From an uncultured Aquincola sp. (lineage in GTDB: Bacteria > Pseudomonadota > Gammaproteobacteria > Burkholderiales > Burkholderiaceae), in the NCBI GenBank assembly GCA_937883885.1, contig CAKZXL010000539.1, forward strand, positions 1 through 6,453: DNA of 6,453 nt, in the 5' to 3' direction. The notes beneath the pieces were generated by a model. That model was not told the DNA's origin. It made no database searches and saw only the letters and a program-made list of their open reading frames with translations. Shown piece by piece: positions 1 through 3,656 of the stretch. Positions within the stretch are counted from its first letter, which is position 1. Each line of letters opens with the position of its first letter. Position numbers and translations under genes: made by a program.

Positions 1-1046
1 CCGATGGCCGCTACCCCGATGGCTTCGATGCGCAGCAGCCGCCGGGCACCCGCTCGTCGGTGGCCTGGGTGCTGCAGCATGCGTTCACGCTGGGCGCCGT
101 GACGGTGACACCCGGCCTGCGCTGGGACCGCTACACGCTGGAAGCCGACGGCCCCGCGGCGCTGATGCGGCAGGCTGCGGGCGAACCCGCGCGCTACCGC
201 TTCGAGCGCCACACACCCAGCCTGAGCCTGGCATGGAAGCCTGGCGCGGCCTGGTGGTTGAGCTACCGCGTGATTCAGAGCTTTCGGCCACCGCTGTTGA
301 ACGACTACTTCGGCATGGAAGCGGCCAACCCCTGCGGCGGGCTGCTTGACGGGCAGGGCGGCCAGTTGCTGCCCCATGGCTGTGGCGATGCGGTGCAGCC
401 CACCGAATCGCTCAACCGCGAGCTGACGCTGGCCTGGACGCCGCCACGCTGGGCCTCGGGCGCCAGCACCCAGGCCCGGCTGACGCTCTACCGCATCGAC
501 TCGCGCCACCTCAACGGCGCCAGCTACCTGGCGGCCGAAGACGGCCGCGTGGTGCAGCCCTTCCGCGAGAAGCGCCGCGGCGTGGAAGTGGAAGTGCAGC
601 ACGAGCGGCGCGAGGTCTACGGCAGCTTCGGTCTGTCGCGCATCCTGGCCGAGCGCTGGCGCGACGGTCAACCGGCGCGTCCGTTCTTCGCCGGCATACC
701 GGGCACCACCGCGAACCTGAGCCTGGGCCGCCGCTGGCAGCAGGGCCGCTGGGAAGCAGGCTGGCGGCTGCGCCAGATCTGGGACCAGAAGGTGTCGGAA
801 GCGCGCCAGCTCAATGCCAACACCCAGTGGTGCGGCAAGGTGACTTCACAAGGCACCGTGCATGCGGCCAACACCCAGCAGGACGTGTATGCCTTCTGGC
901 GGCCCACCGAGCGGGTGACGCTGCAGCTGGGCATCCACAACGTCTTCGACAAGCACTGGTGCCATGCCGGCGACGAACTCGGCAACGAGATCGGCCTGCA
1001 AGGCCCCGGCCGCAGCCTGCGGCTGTCGATCACCGCGCAGTACTGA
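1..1046 (+). CDS. TonB-dependent outer-membrane receptor, C-terminal beta-barrel (5' partial)
   Basis: The frame is open from base 3 with no start, so only the last 347 residues are visible and the plug domain and TonB box lie outside the window. What is seen is alternating aromatic/polar beta-strand sequence and the family-typical segment SYRVIQSFRPPLLNDYFG followed by ESLNRELTLAW, which resembles the 'FRAP...E.S...ELG' stretch of TonB-dependent receptors. Near the end come NVFDKHW and GPGRSLRLSITAQY, finishing on an aromatic residue as expected for insertion by the BAM machinery. Such proteins import scarce ligands (siderophores, heme, cobalamin, metals) across the outer membrane using TonB energy. 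The GPGRSLRL ending and overall style are compatible with heme/hemoglobin-type receptors, but this is a guess. Visible residues 111 and 127 are Cys in one probable loop, and 277 and 320 are two more, so loop disulfides are possible. The lipoprotein gene follows after 13 nt, suggesting co-transcription. Confidence 0.86.
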   Translation, partial: DGRYPDGFDAQQPPGTRSSVAWVLQHAFTLGAVTVTPGLRWDRYTLEADGPAALMRQAAGEPARYRFERHTPSLSLAWKPGAAWWLSYRVIQSFRPPLLNDYFGMEAANPCGGLLDGQGGQLLPHGCGDAVQPTESLNRELTLAWTPPRWASGASTQARLTLYRIDSRHLNGASYLAAEDGRVVQPFREKRRGVEVEVQHERREVYGSFGLSRILAERWRDGQPARPFFAGIPGTTANLSLGRRWQQGRWEAGWRLRQIWDQKVSEARQLNANTQWCGKVTSQGTVHAANTQQDVYAFWRPTERVTLQLGIHNVFDKHWCHAGDELGNEIGLQGPGRSLRLSITAQY

Positions 1047-1059
1047 AAGCACCTTGAAC

Positions 1060-2202
1060 ATGAGCCTGAAGTCGATGACCCTGGCCACCGATGGCGCCGG
1101 CCCCGGCCTGCCGGCCATGAGCCGCTGCGGGCGCTGGCGCCGCTGGGCCTGGCTGCTGGCCATGGCCTCGGCCACCGCGGCCTGCGGCGGTGGCAGCGGC
1201 GGTGGGGGCGGGCCGCTGCCGGCGGCCAGCCAGGCGCCGGTGCCTGTGCCCTCGCCGGTGCCGGTGCCTGCACCGGCGCCCGTGCCTGCACCGGCACCGG
1301 GCCCTGTTCCCGCACCCGCACCCGCGCCCGCACCCGCACCCGCACCCGCACCCGCACCCGCACCCGCGCCGGCGCCGGCGCCGGCGCCGGCGCCGGCGCC
1401 ATCTCCTGCGCCTTCACCCGCGCCTGCGCCAAGCCCAGCGCCAGCGCCGGGCCCTTCGCCTGCGCCATCTCCTGCGCCGTCGCCTGCGCCCGCACCCACC
1501 CCCGCACCAGCGCCTCCACCGTCACCCGCACCCAGCCCCGCGCCGGCTCCCGCCACGGCCCAGGCCTGCCTGAACACCGCGCTCTACACCCAGGCCGGCA
1601 CCGTCGCGCGCTACGAATACGCGCTGCGGCGGGGCGGGGTGGACCAGCGGGTGGAGGTCACCAGCACCGCGGAAGGCCCGGCCAGGATCGAAGGCCAGAC
1701 CGCCTGGCGGCTGGCCGTGGCCGAAACCGTGCGCACACCGGGACAGCCCGACCAGCTGTCCAGCAGCCAGCATCACCTGCTGCTGGACGGCAGCCTGCTG
1801 CGGCTGCTGGCCACGCGCAGCGAGTTCGTGCAGGGCGGCGCCACCGTCACCCAGGCCATCGTGCTGTCGCCCGCGCTGCCTGAGCTGGACTTCGGCCTGG
1901 CCGCCGACAGCAGCCGCAGTGCATCGGCCAGCGCCCGCCTGAGCCTGGGCGCCGCGGCCACCACGGCCAGCACCGCCACCTGGAGCAGCGAAGCCACGCT
2001 CACCTTCACCGGCCTGGAGACGGTGCAGGTGCCGGCCGGCAGCTTTGCCCAGGCCTGCCGCTTCGAGCAGCGGCTGGTCAGTGGCGGCCACGTGCAGACC
2101 AGCCAGCGCTGGCTGGCCGCCGGCACCGGCGTGCTGCTGAAGATGACCAGCGGCAGCGACACCCAGGAACTGGTTTCCGCCCGGATCGACGGCGCACGTT
2201 GA
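1060..2202 (+). CDS. Lipoprotein with long Pro-Ala stalk and C-terminal beta-rich domain
   Basis: A 380-residue protein of unrecognised specific function. From the ATG at 1060 there is a basic stretch (R22-R28), a hydrophobic segment (W29-A41) and a lipobox-like ATAAC with the acylated Cys at position 42, then a glycine-rich tether (43-51). Thr at -3 of the lipobox is not the most common residue. Residues 60-165 are almost strictly alternating Pro with Ala/Val/Ser, expected to form a stiff extended rod. Residues 170-380 form a globular, probably beta-sheet domain. It includes VPAGSF (324-329), then Cys333 and SQRWLAAGTG (348-357), a pattern seen in periplasmic lipoproteins that carry 'VPAGTF..C....W.A.G.G'. 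Cys170 and Cys333 could pair. A second in-frame ATG at 1117 gives a more compact signal peptide but has no visible Shine-Dalgarno; 1060 has a weak GAAAG 10 nt upstream. The gene lies 13 nt after the receptor and may serve as its surface or periplasmic partner (inference). Confidence 0.85.
   Translation: MSLKSMTLATDGAGPGLPAMSRCGRWRRWAWLLAMASATAACGGGSGGGGGPLPAASQAPVPVPSPVPVPAPAPVPAPAPGPVPAPAPAPAPAPAPAPAPAPAPAPAPAPAPAPSPAPSPAPAPSPAPAPGPSPAPSPAPSPAPAPTPAPAPPPSPAPSPAPAPATAQACLNTALYTQAGTVARYEYALRRGGVDQRVEVTSTAEGPARIEGQTAWRLAVAETVRTPGQPDQLSSSQHHLLLDGSLLRLLATRSEFVQGGATVTQAIVLSPALPELDFGLAADSSRSASASARLSLGAAATTASTATWSSEATLTFTGLETVQVPAGSFAQACRFEQRLVSGGHVQTSQRWLAAGTGVLLKMTSGSDTQELVSARIDGAR
1237..1551 (+). 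repeat. Low-complexity Pro-Ala coding tract
   Basis: About 315 nt in which nearly every second codon is proline (CCC, CCG, CCT or CCA) and the partners are mostly Ala, with some Val, Ser, Gly and Thr. Codons are varied at both edges and nearly uniform in the centre (1309-1398), as expected for an old degenerate repeat with a recently expanded core. The tract encodes residues 60-164 of the lipoprotein stalk. Confidence 0.9.
1309..1398 (+). repeat. Tandem hexanucleotide array, 15 units in frame
   Basis: Ten consecutive units of CCCGCA or CCCGCG (1309-1368; the G variants are at 1321 and 1363) run directly into five units of CCGGCG (1369-1398). Every unit encodes Pro-Ala, so gain or loss of units changes stalk length by two residues without breaking the frame. 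The first block is a perfect series of three-G tracts spaced by three bases on the - strand. The second block is self-complementary. Confidence 0.93.
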
Positions 2203-2231
2203 ACACCTTCACTCCCACCCCCCACCTCACC
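2203..2231 (+). other. G-free pyrimidine-rich spacer before the small gene
   Basis: The 29 nt between the lipoprotein stop and the ATG at 2232 contain no G on the + strand, an outlier in this GC-rich window. There is therefore no Shine-Dalgarno for the small gene. Translation could depend on coupling from the upstream stop, on S1-type binding to the unstructured leader, or on a TTG at 2199 that overlaps the TGA stop. The - strand is correspondingly G-rich, with a six-G run. Confidence 0.6.
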
Positions 2232-2441
2232 ATGACGGAGCAACCCAGCGACCGGGCCCGGGCCCGCCTGTGCCAACTTTTCGACGAACTGCTGCAGCAC
2301 GACGGCTTCGGCGACCTCAGCGTCGAGATGCGCATCCTCAAGCGCGGCCAGAAGGAGGTGCTGATCCGCTGCGGCAAGCAGTACCGCTACGTGGTCGACT
2401 TCGAGCCTGGGCCTGGCGCGCAGGCTTGTCTAGACAAGTAG
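2232..2441 (+). CDS. Small conserved-looking protein of unknown function (69 aa)
   Basis: I do not recognise this family with certainty. The 69-residue product is soluble, with no signal peptide or membrane segment. The N-terminal half (about residues 8-23, RARARLCQLFDELLQH) looks like an amphipathic helix. The second half, RGQKEVLIRCGKQYRYVV, looks like a beta-hairpin with alternating hydrophobic and charged residues, followed by a short Pro-Gly tail. The even spread of charged and hydrophobic residues and good codon use argue for a real gene. An in-frame TTG at 2199 overlapping the lipoprotein stop would add 11 residues rich in Thr and Pro; I prefer the ATG because the extension looks like non-coding spacer. 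It is the third gene in the receptor-lipoprotein run. The hairpin loosely recalls the small hemin-uptake protein HemP, but the usual basic C-terminal 'TR.GKLILTK' is absent. Confidence 0.62.
   Translation: MTEQPSDRARARLCQLFDELLQHDGFGDLSVEMRILKRGQKEVLIRCGKQYRYVVDFEPGPGAQACLDK
2425..2438. promoter_or_regulatory. Perfect 14-bp palindrome CTTGTCTAGACAAG
   Basis: This perfect inverted repeat with no spacer covers the last four sense codons of the small gene and stops just before its TAG. The regulator gene on the other strand ends 11 bp further on. It contains the GTCTAGAC core typical of operators bound by HutC-subfamily GntR regulators, and CTAG is a rare tetranucleotide in many bacteria. As RNA it gives only a 5-bp stem with a CUAG loop and has no U-tract, so it is a poor terminator. 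Its position between two gene ends is odd for an operator. Confidence 0.5.
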
Positions 2442-2448
2442 CCGCCGC

Positions 2449-3321
2449 TCAACGCCCCATCACCCGCCGCACCACGGCCGGCGCGCCATCGGTGCGGTTG
2501 CCCCAGGTGCCGATGTTGGCCGCCTGCATCAAGGGCGATGCATTGCCTGCCACCGCCATCTCGGCGGCCACCTCCATCAGCTCGGGGCCGAACTGCAGCA
2601 TGCGCGCTTCGGTCAGCCGCACCGAAGGCCCGGCCACCACGATGACGCCGGTGGCCGGCTCGCCGCGGCGCTGCACCGGCGCGGCCATGCTGCTCATGCC
2701 CGGCGCATAGGTTTCGCGCACCAGGCTGAAGCCGCGCTTGCGGTGCTCCTTGAGCAGCGTCATCAGCGCCTTGATGCTGCGCGGCGCATTGGGGCCGTAG
2801 CTGGCGCGGTCGCCCATGCCCTGGCGGGCCAGCGCCTGCATGGCCTGGTCTTCGGTCAGCGTCATCAGCCAGGCATGGCCGGCGGCGCTGCAAGACAGGT
2901 TCAGCTCGATGCCCATGTCGGGGTCGTAGCGCAGGCCCGAGCGGGCCCCCTGGGCCTTGGCCACCAGCGTCAGCCGCTCACCGTCGACGATGGCCAGCCG
3001 CACCAGTTCTTCCGTGCGCTCGGCCATGCGGTTGATCAGCGGCTGGGCGATGTCCACCACGCCCGACTTGCTCAGGAAACTCAACCCCAGCGAAGCCAGC
3101 TTGCTGGTGAGCGCATAGCTGCCGCGCAGCGGCAGCGCACGCACGTAGCCATAGCCGATGAGCTCCTGCAGCGTGCGGTGGCAGGCGCTGCGCAGCTGGT
3201 TCAGGTCGGTGGCGATGGCGGCCAGCGGCGCCCCGTCGGGACGGGCGGCCAGGTATTCGATGATGGCGATGGACTTCTCGAGGGCTCCGCTCACGCTGCT
3301 TGTGTCTCCTGGCAATGCCAT
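2449..3321 (-). CDS. IclR-family transcriptional regulator
   Basis: A 290-residue cytoplasmic DNA-binding regulator. Residues 12-62 form the IclR-type winged helix-turn-helix: ALEKSIAIIEYLAARPDG, then the recognition region LRSACHRTLQELIGYGYV, which corresponds to the usual 'lpkSTvhRlL..L...G'. Residues 85-265 are the GAF-like effector-binding domain with the family landmarks GLRYDPDMG (129-137), SCSAAGHAWL (143-152) and a C-terminal ETYAPGMSSMAAPV segment. Length is slightly above the family's usual 250-280. The ATG at 3321 has a poor ribosome site. A GTG at 3294 (281-residue product) has AGGAG 11 nt upstream and may be the true start. The gene is divergent from the PQQ dehydrogenase across a 335-nt control region, the classic position for a local regulator of a catabolic gene. 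Effector and sense of regulation cannot be deduced. Confidence 0.94.
   Translation of the reverse strand: MALPGDTSSVSGALEKSIAIIEYLAARPDGAPLAAIATDLNQLRSACHRTLQELIGYGYVRALPLRGSYALTSKLASLGLSFLSKSGVVDIAQPLINRMAERTEELVRLAIVDGERLTLVAKAQGARSGLRYDPDMGIELNLSCSAAGHAWLMTLTEDQAMQALARQGMGDRASYGPNAPRSIKALMTLLKEHRKRGFSLVRETYAPGMSSMAAPVQRRGEPATGVIVVAGPSVRLTEARMLQFGPELMEVAAEMAVAGNASPLMQAANIGTWGNRTDGAPAVVRRVMGR
3310..3320. promoter_or_regulatory. 11-bp dyad TGGCA-A-TGCCA at the regulator start
   Basis: Perfect 5-bp inverted arms around one central base, lying inside the first four codons of the long regulator form and, for the short form, just upstream of and touching the Shine-Dalgarno AGGAG. A protein bound here could repress the regulator gene itself. 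Short dyads arise by chance, so the call is weak. Confidence 0.3.
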
Positions 3322-3333
3322 TCAAGTTTTGAA
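3321..3333. promoter_or_regulatory. 13-bp AT-rich dyad TTCAA-GTT-TTGAA
   Basis: Perfect 5-bp arms around three bases, directly next to the TGGCA dyad. TTCAAG recurs at 3338-3343, 17 bp later. The dyad opens a 42-nt patch (3321-3362) with 30 A/T bases, the most AT-rich stretch of the window and the likely core of the divergent promoters. Confidence 0.3.
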
Positions 3334-3346
3334 CGATTTCAAGAAT

Positions 3347-3375
3347 ATTGGAATGGTTTTGAGCTTCGCTGGCAA
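3347..3375 (-). promoter_or_regulatory. Candidate sigma70 promoter for the IclR regulator
   Basis: Read on the - strand: TTGCCA (3375-3370; five of six match TTGACA), a 17-nt spacer, and TCCAAT (3352-3347; four of six match TATAAT). The predicted start of transcription near 3340 leaves a leader of about 20 nt to the ATG or 45 nt to the GTG. The -35 overlaps the left arm of the 23-bp palindrome, which would suit autoregulation. Confidence 0.4.
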
Positions 3376-3394
3376 CCTTCGGTCCGACGGTTGC
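3372..3394. promoter_or_regulatory. Near-perfect 23-bp palindrome, candidate operator
   Basis: Outer arms GCAACC (3372-3377) and GGTTGC (3389-3394) enclose inner arms TCGG (3379-3382) and CCGA (3384-3387) around a central T at 3383. Ten of the eleven possible pairs match; only 3378/3388 fails. It overlaps the candidate -35 of the regulator and lies between the AT-rich patch and the first good ribosome site on the + strand, so one bound dimer could affect both directions. The divergent IclR protein is the natural candidate ligand. In RNA it would be a hairpin in the dehydrogenase leader if transcription starts upstream. Confidence 0.55.
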
Positions 3395-3432
3395 GCCCTG
3401 GATGCGCACCGCACATTCAAAGAGGAGACACC

Positions 3433-3465
3433 ATGACCCAGCATCCGCCCATCCCGGCCACCTAG
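3433..3465 (+). CDS. Possible 10-codon upstream reading frame (leader peptide MTQHPPIPAT)
   Basis: The ATG at 3433 is preceded by AGAGGAGA at near-ideal spacing, the strongest + strand ribosome site in the window, yet the frame stops at TAG after ten codons. The dehydrogenase start lies 191 nt further on in another frame. The peptide has two consecutive prolines and a third nearby, a type of sequence at which ribosomes can pause. It could be a regulatory leader peptide, or the surviving start of a gene whose body was deleted. It has no signal peptide or known motif. Confidence 0.3.
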   Translation: MTQHPPIPAT

Positions 3466-3552
3466 CCGCGGCGCGCCCGCGCCCGCGCAGCCCGCCGCAC
3501 ACGATGCGCCGGCGCCTGCCGGCCCCGCGCCATGCCCGATCCCTGACGACCT

Positions 3553-3587
3553 GCCGGCTGAGCCGGCGGCGCCCTGTTGCGCCGCCG
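3553..3587 (+). promoter_or_regulatory. Two overlapping, mutually exclusive leader hairpins
   Basis: Hairpin A has a GCCGGC stem (3553-3558 with 3562-3567) and a TGA loop. Hairpin B has a 9-bp perfect stem CGGCGGCGC (3564-3572) with GCGCCGCCG (3579-3587) and a 6-nt CCTGTT loop. They share 3564-3567, so both cannot form at once. There is no T-tract after hairpin B, so it is not a standard intrinsic terminator. They lie about 90 nt after the 10-codon frame and 70 nt before the dehydrogenase start. GC-rich sequence makes chance stems likely. Confidence 0.35.
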
Positions 3588-3656
3588 CGCCCGTGCACGG
3601 CCCTGCATCCCTGTGGCAGCGCACAAGCCGCTGCCTTCACCTCCACGAGGACACCC

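Larger units (their letters stand above)
3322..3656. promoter_or_regulatory. Divergent control region between IclR regulator and PQQ dehydrogenase
   Basis: These 335 nt contain no long credible gene. In order on the + strand they hold an AT-rich patch (to 3362), a near-perfect 23-bp palindrome (3372-3394), a strong Shine-Dalgarno AGAGGAGA (3421-3428) leading into a 10-codon frame, roughly 85 nt of GC-rich sequence without clear signals, two overlapping hairpins (3553-3587), and the ribosome site GAGG (3647-3650) of the dehydrogenase. An in-frame extension of the dehydrogenase to the ATG at 3402 exists but encodes Arg/Pro-rich sequence that would bury the signal peptide. No convincing + strand -35/-10 pair was found; TTGAAC at 3329-3334 is a possible -35 without a good -10. 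Confidence 0.7.

Noticed and set aside
964..1059. Lipoprotein start at the ATG at 964
   Set aside because: It would overlap the end of the receptor gene by 83 nt and place the signal peptide far from the N-terminus.
1309..1398. CRISPR-like repeat array
   Set aside because: Units are six bases with no spacers and are in-frame coding sequence.
668..1531. 287-residue - strand reading frame with Arg-Val repeats
   Set aside because: Another frame of the same repeat, overlapping two better-supported + strand genes; no domain or start signal.
846..1577. 243-residue - strand reading frame rich in Gly-Ala
   Set aside because: It is the antisense shadow of the Pro-Ala hexamer repeat; the dipeptide repeat is a direct consequence of the array and flanking sequence is not protein-like.
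3370..3394. Sigma54 promoter suggested by TGGC ... TTGC
   Set aside because: The two elements are too far apart; sigma54 sites need GG and GC ten bases apart, and here the pair is simply part of the palindrome.
3553..3587. Intrinsic terminator in the dehydrogenase leader
   Set aside because: Stems are strong but no T-tract follows, so only an alternative-structure role is proposed.
3402..3656. N-terminal extension of the dehydrogenase from the ATG at 3402
   Set aside because: The extension is Arg/Pro/His-rich, would hide a clean signal peptide starting at 3657, and has a much poorer ribosome site than GAGG at 3647-3650.
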